From UBA1672 sp046542355 (GTDB lineage: Bacteria; Pseudomonadota; Alphaproteobacteria; Micavibrionales; Micavibrionaceae), in the NCBI GenBank assembly GCA_046542355.1, contig JBKHBN010000007.1, forward strand, positions 1 to 64,000: a DNA stretch of 64,000 bases, written 5' to 3'. Every line of letters starts with the position of its first letter. Position 1 is the first letter of the stretch. Positions 34,304 to 42,877 of this stretch are shown here, piece after piece. A program made the translations under genes and the position numbers. The notes under the pieces are model-generated. The model worked only from the letters and a program-made list of their open reading frames with translations. It was not told the origin of the DNA and made no database searches.

Positions 34304-35063
34304 GATCGATGATCCTTTGTTCGATAGTCAACTTCATACTTACCCACGTTTATATGTGGGCGAAGCGCTTGTGTCGGCAGCCTGCGTTTTCTTGGATGCC
34401 GGGCAGGCTCATTATCTACGGAATGTTTTGCGCAGGCAAGAGGGTGCTTATGTGCGCGTCTTTAATGGATGTGATGGAGAATGGCTTGCATGTATAGATG
34501 AGCTTGGGAAGAAAAAGGGCACTTTGAGGCTGGAGGGGTGTTTGCGGGCGCAGCCGCTTGCCGGGCAGGATGTGCGGCTTTATTTTTCTCCCATACGGAA
34601 ACAGCGTATGGATATGCTGATTGAAAAAGCTGTGGAGCTTGGCGTATCGAGTTTGCATCCTGTTTTGATGAATCGCAGTGTTGTGCGCAAGGTCAATAAA
34701 GAGCGCGTGCGCGTACAGATTATCGAAGCGTGTGAGCAATGCGAACGCCTTGATGTTCCTGCATTTCATGATATGTGCTCTTTTGATGAAATGTTAGGGG
34801 GGGTTGATTTACCGTTTTATGCCTGTGTGGAACGGTGTGAACAGGCCTGTTTATTATCGGATTTCAGAGATATGCGCCGCGCCGGATTCCTGATTGGCCC
34901 GGAGGGCGGGTTTCATGAACGTGAAGTGGCGCTGTTATCGGGGCATAATGATATTACTGCCGTGAGCCTTGGGGCATCGATTCTACGCGCGGAGACAGCG
35001 GCTTTTGCCTGCTTGTCATGGGCGCTGTTTGTGCGGCGAAACGGGGAGATAAGCACGTGGTAA
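34302..35063 (+). CDS. rsmE: 16S rRNA (uracil1498-N3)-methyltransferase
   Basis: A 253-residue protein. It begins MIDDPLFDSQLHTYPRLYVG, and the N-terminal PUA-like part includes GQAHYLRNVLRRQEGAYV. The SPOUT domain includes PIRKQRMDMLIEKAVELGV, RSVVRK, ACEQCERLDVP, the SAM-loop IGPEGGFHEREVALL and SLGASILRAETAAF. It methylates U1498 of 16S rRNA in the decoding region. Its ATG overlaps the divergent ubiA ATG within CATG. The usual alphaproteobacterial neighbour gshA is absent downstream. Confidence 0.95.
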   Translation: MIDDPLFDSQLHTYPRLYVGEALVSAACVFLDAGQAHYLRNVLRRQEGAYVRVFNGCDGEWLACIDELGKKKGTLRLEGCLRAQPLAGQDVRLYFSPIRKQRMDMLIEKAVELGVSSLHPVLMNRSVVRKVNKERVRVQIIEACEQCERLDVPAFHDMCSFDEMLGGVDLPFYACVERCEQACLLSDFRDMRRAGFLIGPEGGFHEREVALLSGHNDITAVSLGASILRAETAAFACLSWALFVRRNGEISTW

Positions 35064-35167
35064 AAAAATTCTTTATTTGATTGGCCTTTGGCTTTCTGGA
35101 ACGTTTTGATTAAATTGTAAATATAGTGTATTGTGTCTGGGTTGTTTGATCTATTTGGAGTTTCTCA

Positions 35168-36352
35168 ATGAAGACCCTTACTCGTGTTGCGCTTTATGCC
35201 ATGGCTTTTAGTTTTGTTTCCCCATTGCCTTTATTTGCCCAGAATTCCGCCGATTTTATGCCTGATGGGCAGAATGGTCAAGATATGGAATGGGGTGATG
35301 ATGCATTTCTGGAAGATGATATACAATCTCTTCAAGATGAGATGATGCAGGAAAAGAAGGCTTTTGATGAAGAGATGCCTGAGGGTTTAAAAGAAGCCAG
35401 AGGGGTTCTCAATTCTTTTCCAAGCACGAAGGATGCTGTTACCGGCACGATTGATACAACACCTATTGATGATCCTTATGATATATATATGCGGCAGCTT
35501 GCGTATAGGGAAGGAGCCAAGAAATATCGCGCTTCTCTTGAGGCGCGCCGTGAGAAGTTTGCCGCGCCGCGCGAAAAACTTATAAATCGTTACCATAGAG
35601 TTCGTGATGGTTTGTATGCTGCAGAGGCCTCTGTTTATCAGACGGCTGTTTCAGAGCGTAAAGCTGAGGGGGGGAAGCCCGCCGCAGCATCTAAGCCAAA
35701 GGCTGGCTCTAGCTCATCTGAAGATGCAGGCCGGAGCCAAGCGGTTGAGGATAATATTCAAGAAAAAACCGGCTTGACCGAGCGCAAGATTCCAGGAGGA
35801 TCTGAGCGCGGAGAGCAGGTGGTTCAAAGAAAAGTGATTACCTCTGAGGATGCGCCGTCATTTGATCCCGCCAAACTTGGGGAAGAAAGAAAAGACAGTA
35901 AGCCTGCTTCATCGCCCGTGTCTGGGGATGATGTGAAAGCGCAGGCTGATCCTTCCGTGACGGTTGTTGAAGATGAGCCGCCGTTAATGCCCGAGAATTC
36001 TGAAGGTGCGCCGCAGGGTGGTGAAGATACAAGTAAGCCGGTGGATCTTGAGAGACTGCCTGAGCCTCAACCAGCTGTTCATCCTGATATGGATCCGGCA
36101 GACGGTGTTGCTGGGCCAGTAGAAGAGGAGGCTGATTTCGAGGGTGAAGGGTATATTCCAGAGCAGGATGATGAAGGAATGCCTTCTGGTTCTGGGGAGC
36201 GCACTGAGGCTGGTGAAGATCAGGCCGAAGCACCGGTGGATAGTTCTGCGGCTTCTGATGATCTTTTTAATGATCAGTTTACAGAATTTGATGATCCTTT
36301 TGCTGATGGCGAAGATGAAGGGCCGGTCTTGTCTAATCCGTTTGGAGATTAA
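35168..36352 (+). CDS. Secreted acidic low-complexity protein, unknown
   Basis: A 394-residue protein with a clear signal peptide: MKTLTRVALYAMAF through FA-Q, cut after about residue 25. Residues ~60-160 look helical (EARREKFAAPREKLINRYHRV). From ~165 to the end it is disordered and rich in Glu, Asp, Pro, Ser and Ala, with repeated DDPF-like ends (FDDPFADGEDEG, NPFGD). TTGGAG lies just upstream of the ATG. It is probably periplasmic or surface-associated. I do not recognise a family. A terminator follows at 36382. Confidence 0.7.
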   Translation: MKTLTRVALYAMAFSFVSPLPLFAQNSADFMPDGQNGQDMEWGDDAFLEDDIQSLQDEMMQEKKAFDEEMPEGLKEARGVLNSFPSTKDAVTGTIDTTPIDDPYDIYMRQLAYREGAKKYRASLEARREKFAAPREKLINRYHRVRDGLYAAEASVYQTAVSERKAEGGKPAAASKPKAGSSSSEDAGRSQAVEDNIQEKTGLTERKIPGGSERGEQVVQRKVITSEDAPSFDPAKLGEERKDSKPASSPVSGDDVKAQADPSVTVVEDEPPLMPENSEGAPQGGEDTSKPVDLERLPEPQPAVHPDMDPADGVAGPVEEEADFEGEGYIPEQDDEGMPSGSGERTEAGEDQAEAPVDSSAASDDLFNDQFTEFDDPFADGEDEGPVLSNPFGD

Positions 36353-36381
36353 CGCGGATACTTTCTTATTGATAAAGTGTG

Positions 36382-36420
36382 AACCTCTGCTTTTGTATAA
36401 GGAAAGAAGGGGTTTTTGTT
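36382..36420 (+). terminator. Terminator after the acidic secreted protein gene
   Basis: AACCTCT pairs with AGGGGTT (one G-T pair), continued by CTTT with AAAG, and followed by TTTTGTTTTC. It lies about 30 bp after the stop at 36352. Confidence 0.6.
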
Positions 36421-36621
36421 TTCTTTGCCTTTGTCTTTGTGGATGAATTTTAGCGAAATACATTTTGGGATTTGAAGTGCTTTTGTCATTGTTTACACTC
36501 TTAATTTGAACTTAGGGCCTTGTGTGTTCATGTAGATTTCTTTTAATGAAACGTCTTAAAGCGGCATGTGTCCGGTTTTTGTTTAAGAAACGCGAACGAG
36601 AAACAGTTTGGAATTATAAAA

Positions 36622-37143
36622 ATGATTAGAAAAATTTATGTGTCTTTATGTGTCTTTTGTACCTTTTTCGGGTTTTTTGTGTCCTCATCCTATGCGGCGG
36701 AGCCTAGAAAAATAGGTAAATTTGGCGACTGGACGTCTTATGTCCTTAAAGAGAGTGGCGGTGAGGTGTGTTATATGGTCAGCAAGCCTGTTAAGGCAGA
36801 AGGGCAATATACAAATCGCGGCGAGATTTTTGCTCTTATTACGCATCGTCCGGCTGAAAATACCAAGGATGTGTTTAGTTATATCACAGGTTATACATAC
36901 AAGCAGGGCAGCGATGCGACGGTTACCATCGATGGAAAATCTTATATGCTCTTTACTCAGGATGATACAGCGTGGGCGCCCGATGCCGAGGCTGACGCGC
37001 GTTTAGCGGAGGCTATACAAAAAGGATCGGAAATGGTTGTGCGCGGGACGTCGCGTTTTGGCACGCTTACGACTGACACCTATAGTCTTAAGGGTTCGTC
37101 AGGTGCGTATAGATCAATATCTAAGGAATGCGGCGTGCGATAG
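36622..37143 (+). CDS. Invasion-associated locus B (IalB) family protein
   Basis: A 173-residue protein with a signal peptide ending SSSYA-AE (cut near residue 25). The mature part has the IalB pattern: KFGDWTSYVLKESGGEVCYM near the start, TRRG-like NRGEIFALITHRP, and TDTYSLKGSSGAYRSISKEC at the end, with two cysteines that probably form a disulfide. The family is periplasmic and common in alphaproteobacteria; its molecular role is unclear despite the Bartonella name. ATG 36622 is chosen because the signal peptide starts there; the ribosome-binding site is weak. Confidence 0.82.
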   Translation: MIRKIYVSLCVFCTFFGFFVSSSYAAEPRKIGKFGDWTSYVLKESGGEVCYMVSKPVKAEGQYTNRGEIFALITHRPAENTKDVFSYITGYTYKQGSDATVTIDGKSYMLFTQDDTAWAPDAEADARLAEAIQKGSEMVVRGTSRFGTLTTDTYSLKGSSGAYRSISKECGVR

Positions 37144-37381
37144 TTTTTAGGGTTTGTATTCCTTATGGTAAAATGAAAAATCAGCATTTTTGTCTTAATT
37201 ATTGATTATTGCCTGGTTTTTCTGGCTGCGTGGATAAAATTTTGCAGAATTATTTTTCTGTGCATAAGTAAATATGCTATTATGACACTGTTTTATAAGG
37301 AGATCTTAAGAGTTATTTTTTGATTCTTTTTCTTCGGGTCGTTTTTATCGTTTAAGGGTGCTTGGCAAAAAACCAGGAAAT
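37144..37381. other. Intergenic region before the M23 peptidase genes
   Basis: About 240 AT-rich bases between the IalB gene and the short frame at 37382. A TATTAT box near 37270 and the strong ribosome-binding-site-like AAGGAGAT near 37300 are visible, but the latter is followed only by a very short frame. No gene or known RNA recognised. Confidence 0.35.
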
Positions 37382-37510
37382 ATGATAACAAAATCTAAAT
37401 TTTTTAATGATACAATCCGATTTAAGGCCGCTAAACATGCGCGTGTTAATGCAGGCTTGGTTGAGTTTAATGCTCGCGGGTTGTTTCTGGTCTTTGGTCT
37501 GGGAATTTAA
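37382..37510 (+). CDS. Possible 42-residue basic protein coupled to the M23 gene
   Basis: ATG 37382 follows CAGGAAAT. The frame encodes MITKSKFFNDTIRFKAAKHA and 22 further residues ending FLVFGLGI, and stops at 37508-37510, three bases before the next gene's ATG. The close spacing and the weak ribosome-binding site of the next gene suggest translational coupling. A leader peptide or a small real protein are both possible. No family recognised. Confidence 0.4.
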   Translation: MITKSKFFNDTIRFKAAKHARVNAGLVEFNARGLFLVFGLGI

Positions 37511-37513
37511 TAT

Positions 37514-39043
37514 ATGAATTTAAATACTTTAAAAGAGTTGCTGGGTCGTGTTCGGTTTTATCGATATGTTCGATTGCGTCGCAGGTATTTTTATACACGG
37601 GCAAATCGTTTGCGTATGCGCTATTTGGTAATGGGGCTTGTTTTTGTGTTTTTCGCTGCAGGGCAGTTAATGAGTTTTACGACTCAGTCTTTTGCTATTT
37701 TTTCGTCAGACGCTCATGTTTTTGAGGTTTCTTCTGTATATGAGGGCGGCGAGAGCAATGATCCCAGGGCCTGGGCTTCTCTAAATAATGTTGATGATGG
37801 GCATGAGATAGAAAACCAGATAAAGGCCACGCAGCGGGAAGTTGCTGAAGACGTTCTTCTTCCTTTGATTAATGATGATTCTAATTCCGGGATTGCTGAA
37901 GTTCAAACCTCTTTTGCAGAGGAAAAAGTCTTGAAAATTGGCGCAGGAGATACGATTTCGGGCGTGTTGCAGGGGGCTGGTATTAGCGGGGCAGAGGCTT
38001 ATCGCGCTGTTAAGGCTATGAGTGCACATTATGATCCTAGAAAGCTGCGTCCCGGGCAAGCTATAGCGATTAAGGTTCAGTCTCTTGATGATGGGCGTTT
38101 CTCGTTGACTAATCTGGATATGAAGATCGACCCCACAAAGGCGCTGGCGGTTTATAAGGATGAACATGAGCGCTATAAGGCCGAGCTGATTGAAAAAGAG
38201 ATTGTGCTCAAGCTTAAAGCGTCGAAGGCAACTATTAACAGCTCTCTTTATGCGTCGGCAGCGCGTGCGGGCATTCCGGCCTCATTGATCGCTGATATGA
38301 TCCATCTTTATTCTTATGAAGTTGATTTTCAGCGTGATATTCGTCAGGGTGATGAGATTGAGGTCTTGTATGAAACTTATGAAACAGAGGATGGCAAGTT
38401 TGCGCGCTATGGTAACTTGCTTTATGCCAGTTTGAATGTGAACAAAACGGATATTCCGATTTACCGTTTTGAAGGAGATGGTGGTGATGCCCAGTATTAC
38501 CATGAAGATGGAGCCAGTCTTAAACAGCTTTTGATGAAGACACCGGTTGATGGTGCACGTATGTCTTCTGGCTATGGTATGCGCAAGCATCCTATTTTAG
38601 GTTATAGCAAGATGCATAAAGGAATGGACTTTGCGGCGCCGCGCGGAACGCCGATATATGCGGCAGGCGATGGTGTCATTGAGCGTATTGGGCCTTGGGG
38701 TAGTTATGGTAATTATATGCGTATTCGTCACAATGGAACTTATAAAACAGCCTATGCGCATATGAAGGGCTATGCCAAGGGTATGAAGAAGGGCAAGCGG
38801 GTCAAGCAGGGGCAGGTGATTGGTTATGTTGGGAATACCGGACGTTCTACCGGGCCGCACTTGCATTATGAAGTCATGAAAAACGGGCAACAGATTAACC
38901 CTAAAAGTGTGCAATCCACAAATAAGGAGAAGCTAGCGGGGAGCCGTTTGAAGAAATTTAAGTCTCAAGTTGCCGATATCAGCCAGAGATATGCTATGCT
39001 GGCTGATGACCTTAAGTATGCAAAGAACGAATTTTCTGAGTAA
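37514..39043 (+). CDS. M23-family metallopeptidase (murein endopeptidase)
   Basis: A 509-residue protein. The N-terminal ~38 residues are basic and cytosolic, and one transmembrane helix follows (~38-58). The periplasmic part has an OapA/LysM-like region (KVLKIGAGDTISGVLQGAG near 145). The C-terminal peptidase has H359, the HKGMD zinc pair H368/D372, and H449-L-H451 in GPHLHYEVMKNGQQINP. Such enzymes cleave peptide crosslinks in peptidoglycan during growth or division. All zinc ligands are present, so it should be active rather than an EnvC-like activator. The tail (~480-509) is helical. Confidence 0.93.
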   Translation: MNLNTLKELLGRVRFYRYVRLRRRYFYTRANRLRMRYLVMGLVFVFFAAGQLMSFTTQSFAIFSSDAHVFEVSSVYEGGESNDPRAWASLNNVDDGHEIENQIKATQREVAEDVLLPLINDDSNSGIAEVQTSFAEEKVLKIGAGDTISGVLQGAGISGAEAYRAVKAMSAHYDPRKLRPGQAIAIKVQSLDDGRFSLTNLDMKIDPTKALAVYKDEHERYKAELIEKEIVLKLKASKATINSSLYASAARAGIPASLIADMIHLYSYEVDFQRDIRQGDEIEVLYETYETEDGKFARYGNLLYASLNVNKTDIPIYRFEGDGGDAQYYHEDGASLKQLLMKTPVDGARMSSGYGMRKHPILGYSKMHKGMDFAAPRGTPIYAAGDGVIERIGPWGSYGNYMRIRHNGTYKTAYAHMKGYAKGMKKGKRVKQGQVIGYVGNTGRSTGPHLHYEVMKNGQQINPKSVQSTNKEKLAGSRLKKFKSQVADISQRYAMLADDLKYAKNEFSE

Positions 39044-39173
39044 AGTCAAAGCTATATATGCGATCGAGTCTTGTGCTTGAGTGTGCTTGTTTGCAACAGC
39101 GTTTTTTCTTGGTCGATCATTTTAACGAATGCAGGATCTTTGTTGATTTTGTAAACAGGGATTTATTTGTGTT

Positions 39174-39998
39174 ATGCAGCTGGAGATTATTTCAAGAAAG
39201 CCGCAGGAATTCTCTTTGCCCTCTGGTGGCAAAAAAGTTACCCGGCCAAAGCTTGTTTTTGTGCATGGTATATGTGTTGGCGGGTGGATATGGGAGAAGT
39301 ATTTTTTACCTTATTTTGCCAGGCATGGATACGAAGCCTATGCTCTTAGCTTGCGCGGGCACGCTAAAAGTGAGGGGAAAGCAAGAACATTTTTCTGGAC
39401 GCTGGCAGATTTCGCGGATGATCTGGAGCAGGTTGTATCTTCATTTAAAGAGCCGGTTGTGGTGGTTGGTCACTCTATGGGCGGTGCTGTGGTGCAGGAG
39501 TGGCTTAGAACGGGGAATTCTGTTCATAAGGCCAAGGGGGCTGCTTTATTAGCCTCAGTCCCGCCATGGGGGCTTGGATACTCCAATATGCGCATGGCGA
39601 TGTTACATCCACGGGTTTATTTGGAGATTTCGCGGATGCTGGTGACCGGTACGTCTCATATTAATGAGCAAATAATGCGCAAAGCACTTTTCTCGAAAAC
39701 CGTTAGCAGGATTATTCATAAAGAATTCTGGCGCAGAATTGAAAATGAGTCTTTGGTGGCCAGCGCCGAGGTTCAAGGATTGCGACCCTTCGCGCCGCTG
39801 CCGTGGTTTGTCAAGACACCCATGTTTGTAGGCGGTGCGGCAGATGATCGTTTTATTCCGGCCAGTGAGGTTTATCGTACAGCCAGTTATTACGGTGTTG
39901 AAGCTGTGGTTGTTGATGATCTTTCGCATTCGGTTATGTTTGATACAAACTGGGAAAATATGGCTGAACCTCTCTTGTCGTGGATTGGTGAGCTGTAA
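39174..39998 (+). CDS. Alpha/beta-hydrolase
   Basis: A 274-residue hydrolase. The oxyanion region is FVHGICVGGWIWEKYF, the nucleophile elbow is VVGHSMGGAV with Ser101, and the late acid and base are likely the Asp in GGAADDRFIPASEV and the His in DLSHSVMFD. No signal peptide. The sequence resembles general esterase or lysophospholipase-like members; substrate unknown. No strong ribosome-binding site precedes the ATG. Confidence 0.87.
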   Translation: MQLEIISRKPQEFSLPSGGKKVTRPKLVFVHGICVGGWIWEKYFLPYFARHGYEAYALSLRGHAKSEGKARTFFWTLADFADDLEQVVSSFKEPVVVVGHSMGGAVVQEWLRTGNSVHKAKGAALLASVPPWGLGYSNMRMAMLHPRVYLEISRMLVTGTSHINEQIMRKALFSKTVSRIIHKEFWRRIENESLVASAEVQGLRPFAPLPWFVKTPMFVGGAADDRFIPASEVYRTASYYGVEAVVVDDLSHSVMFDTNWENMAEPLLSWIGEL

Positions 39999-40312
39999 AT
40001 TTTGTTTTCTTCATCCTTGATAACATGCTTTGATTAAGTAAATGCTGTTATATCTTTCTTTTTTATTTCTTTTTATATTGAGCATTTTTATCTGGCGGTG
40101 TATTGTGTCAAAAGATTTATATGCGTGCGGTTTTGGCGTTTATTGTAAGGTAAAAGGTTCCGTCGAGCTGTAAGCATTGAAAGTTGTATTAACGAACAAC
40201 AAGCGTATGCAATTGCGCTTCCGTTTCACTGTGTCTTTTTTCGTGATTTTTCACGTAAATTACCTGCTATAAACGGGTCAAGCGCTTTGCGTAACAGCTG
40301 GTGGAGAAAAAA
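39999..40312. promoter_or_regulatory. Leader region of the RNase E gene
   Basis: About 310 bases without a gene. A perfect 5-bp hairpin CGTGA-TTTT-TCACG lies at 40242-40255. A purine-rich GGTGGAGA lies directly before the ATG. In other bacteria long RNase E leaders let the enzyme control its own mRNA; whether this leader does so is inference. Confidence 0.35.
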
Positions 40313-42829
40313 ATGACTAAAAGAATGCTTATTGACGCAACCCATAAAGAAGAGACACGGGTTGCAATTACTGATGGTAATAAACTTGTAGAGTATGATT
40401 ATGAAAGCCTTAGCCGGAAGGCTATTAAAGGCAGTATATTCCTGGCAAAAGTAACGCGTGTGGAGCCTTCCTTGCAGGCGGCTTTTGTAAATTTCGGCGG
40501 CAATCGCCATGGTTTTTTGCCCTTTTCTGAAATTCACCCCGACTATTTCCGTATACCGGTTGCAGATCGTGAGGCCTTGCTGGCTGAGCAAGAAGAGTTG
40601 ATTAAGGAACATGATGAAGAGCAAGAGCTTGAGGATAAAGAGCTTAAGGATGTTTTGATTGAAGGAGAGCCCCAGATAGGTGATGGTAGCCGCGATGATG
40701 TAGAAGATGAGGTTCAAGAGCCTGATGAGGTTGGTGGTCTTGGTCATCATGATGATGAAGACTCTGATTTGCAGGTTGATAGCGGAAAGGATAACACGGA
40801 AAGTGAGGAAGAGACCAGTCAGGACTCTGGCCTTGATGAAGCAGAAGGCAATACAGACAAAAAGGATCATTCACGGCGTTCTTCCCGTGGACGCCGCAGG
40901 GGGACACGGCGGGCGCAATACCGTAACCGTAATGTCGAGGTTGTTGGCGGTGAAGATGTAGATCATGAGCAGCGCTTTCGCTTTAATCTACGCCGTAAAT
41001 ATAAAATTCAGGAGGTTATAAAGCGCGGCCAGATTATGCTGGTGCAGGCCAACAAGGAGGAGCGCGGTAATAAAGGCGCGGCTGTGGGGACGTATTTGTC
41101 TTTGCCAGGACGTTATTGTGTTTTAATGCCTAATAGTCCACGAGCTGGTGGGGTTAGCCGCAAGATTGCTAATCCCAAAGATCGTGCGCGTATGCGTGAT
41201 ATCGTCAAGAGCCTGGATGTTCCCAAGGGCATGTCCGTGATTGTGCGTACGGCGGGTGTGTCACGTACAAAAACGGAGATCAAGCGTGATCTTGATTATC
41301 TTATGAGGCTGTGGAACAGCATTCGGGAGTTAACGCTTCAATCTACTGCTCCGGCTTTGGTTTACGAAGAAGCCGATTTGATCAAACGCGCTGTTCGTGA
41401 TTTATATACGCGCGATGTTGAAGAGATTCTTATATCTGGCAAGGAAGGGTATAAAACGGCCAGAAAGTTTATGAAAATGATGATTCCTTCCCATGTGAAG
41501 AAGGTCGTGCAGTATGAAGATGAACAGTTGCCACTCTTTAATCGCTATCAGATTGAAAGCCAGATCAGCGAGATAGGAAAACCCGATGTTCGTCTCAAAT
41601 CAGGTGGTTATCTGGTTATTAACCCAACAGAGGCTTTAATTTCTGTTGATGTGAACTCTGGTAAAGCTACAAAGGGGCGGCATATTGAGGAAACTGCGTT
41701 CAAGACCAATTTGGAAGCTGCTGATGAGGTTGCGCGTCAATTAAGGTTACGTGACCTTGGCGGGCTGGTTGTTATTGATTTTATTGACATGGAAGACAGG
41801 CGCAATAATGGTAAAGTTGAGCGCCGTATGCGTGAAGCGCTTTCCAGTGATCGTGCGCGCGTGCAGGTCGGGCGTATATCTTCTTTCGGTTTGATGGAAC
41901 TCTCGCGGCAGCGCTTAAGCCCTAGCTTGACAGAGGCGCAATATAAGAAATGCCCTAATTGTAACGGTGTTGGTATTATTCCAACCGCAGATGCTTTATC
42001 TATTACCGTATTGCGCGCGATAGAAGAAGAGGGCATACGCGGGCGCGCCGCTGAAGTTATTGTTCGCGTTAATGATGATGTTGCTTTGTATATTCTTAAT
42101 CATAAGCGCAAAAAGCTTGCAGAGATTGAAACGCGTTATGATTTTGAGGTTCTTTTGCGTTTTGATGTGAAGATTCCAGCCTGTGAATTTCGTTTGGAGG
42201 TGTCCAGACCTGCTGCGGAACGTGATGAAAAGGATGCGCAGGAAGATGAGCCGGCTCAGGATTCAAAAGATTCTCGAGACGCAGATGTAAAGAGCTCACC
42301 TGATGATAATAAAAAAGATCAGAAACCTAAGCGTACGAGGCGTACGCGCAAGAAGGTTGTGAAGGATGAAAAAGCTCAGGATTCTCAGGAGGATAAGGAG
42401 GGGGTCGCTAAAAAGAAACGTACGCGCCGTACTCCTGCCAAGAAGTCAGCGAATCAAAAGAATGCGCAGAAAAAAAATGACGAGGATTTAAAAAAGGATA
42501 AAGATCAGAAGGATCATAAAGATAATAAGAATAATAAAGAGGATAAGCAGGGTAAATCCTCCAGGTCTCCGGAGAGCAAACCTTCAGGTGCTGAAGGGTC
42601 TGGCGTCCAAAGTGATGATGATAAGGGGCAGGATCTGGCACCTTCTCAAGAGTCATCAAAGGGAGGAAAAGCTTCAGCGAAGAAACCCAAGGATAAAAAA
42701 GAAGAGGGCGGTGTCAGGGCTGATGATAAAGATAAGAGCGCATCTGACATGGTTGAAAAAGATTATGAAGTGGTGAATAAGCCGCCTAAGGAAAAGAAGA
42801 AGGGCTGGTGGAATCGGCTGGTTGAGTGA
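40313..42829 (+). CDS. rne: Ribonuclease E
   Basis: An 838-residue protein. The start is MTKRMLIDATHKEETRVAI at ATG 40313, with GGAGA upstream. The S1 domain (IKGSIFLAKVTRVEPSLQAA) is interrupted by an acidic then Arg-rich insert of ~140 residues (~90-230), a known feature of alphaproteobacterial RNase E. Catalytic Asp residues lie in ISVDVNSGKATKG and VVIDFIDMED. The zinc-link is CPNCNGVG near 547. From ~635 to the end it is disordered, Lys/Asp-rich, the expected degradosome scaffold. It cleaves AU-rich single-stranded RNA to start mRNA decay and process rRNA. Confidence 0.95.
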   Translation: MTKRMLIDATHKEETRVAITDGNKLVEYDYESLSRKAIKGSIFLAKVTRVEPSLQAAFVNFGGNRHGFLPFSEIHPDYFRIPVADREALLAEQEELIKEHDEEQELEDKELKDVLIEGEPQIGDGSRDDVEDEVQEPDEVGGLGHHDDEDSDLQVDSGKDNTESEEETSQDSGLDEAEGNTDKKDHSRRSSRGRRRGTRRAQYRNRNVEVVGGEDVDHEQRFRFNLRRKYKIQEVIKRGQIMLVQANKEERGNKGAAVGTYLSLPGRYCVLMPNSPRAGGVSRKIANPKDRARMRDIVKSLDVPKGMSVIVRTAGVSRTKTEIKRDLDYLMRLWNSIRELTLQSTAPALVYEEADLIKRAVRDLYTRDVEEILISGKEGYKTARKFMKMMIPSHVKKVVQYEDEQLPLFNRYQIESQISEIGKPDVRLKSGGYLVINPTEALISVDVNSGKATKGRHIEETAFKTNLEAADEVARQLRLRDLGGLVVIDFIDMEDRRNNGKVERRMREALSSDRARVQVGRISSFGLMELSRQRLSPSLTEAQYKKCPNCNGVGIIPTADALSITVLRAIEEEGIRGRAAEVIVRVNDDVALYILNHKRKKLAEIETRYDFEVLLRFDVKIPACEFRLEVSRPAAERDEKDAQEDEPAQDSKDSRDADVKSSPDDNKKDQKPKRTRRTRKKVVKDEKAQDSQEDKEGVAKKKRTRRTPAKKSANQKNAQKKNDEDLKKDKDQKDHKDNKNNKEDKQGKSSRSPESKPSGAEGSGVQSDDDKGQDLAPSQESSKGGKASAKKPKDKKEEGGVRADDKDKSASDMVEKDYEVVNKPPKEKKKGWWNRLVE

Positions 42830-42856
42830 ATGTAAATCGTGATTTCTGGCGCGATG

Positions 42857-42877
42857 TTTTATGAGTACGCTACCTAG
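42857..42877. repeat. 21-bp repeat, copy 2
   Basis: Differs from the copy at 4475-4495 only at position 9 (G instead of T). This copy overlaps the stop codon of the minus-strand pilin-like gene (42874-42876) and lies 27 bp after the rne stop. Confidence 0.5.
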
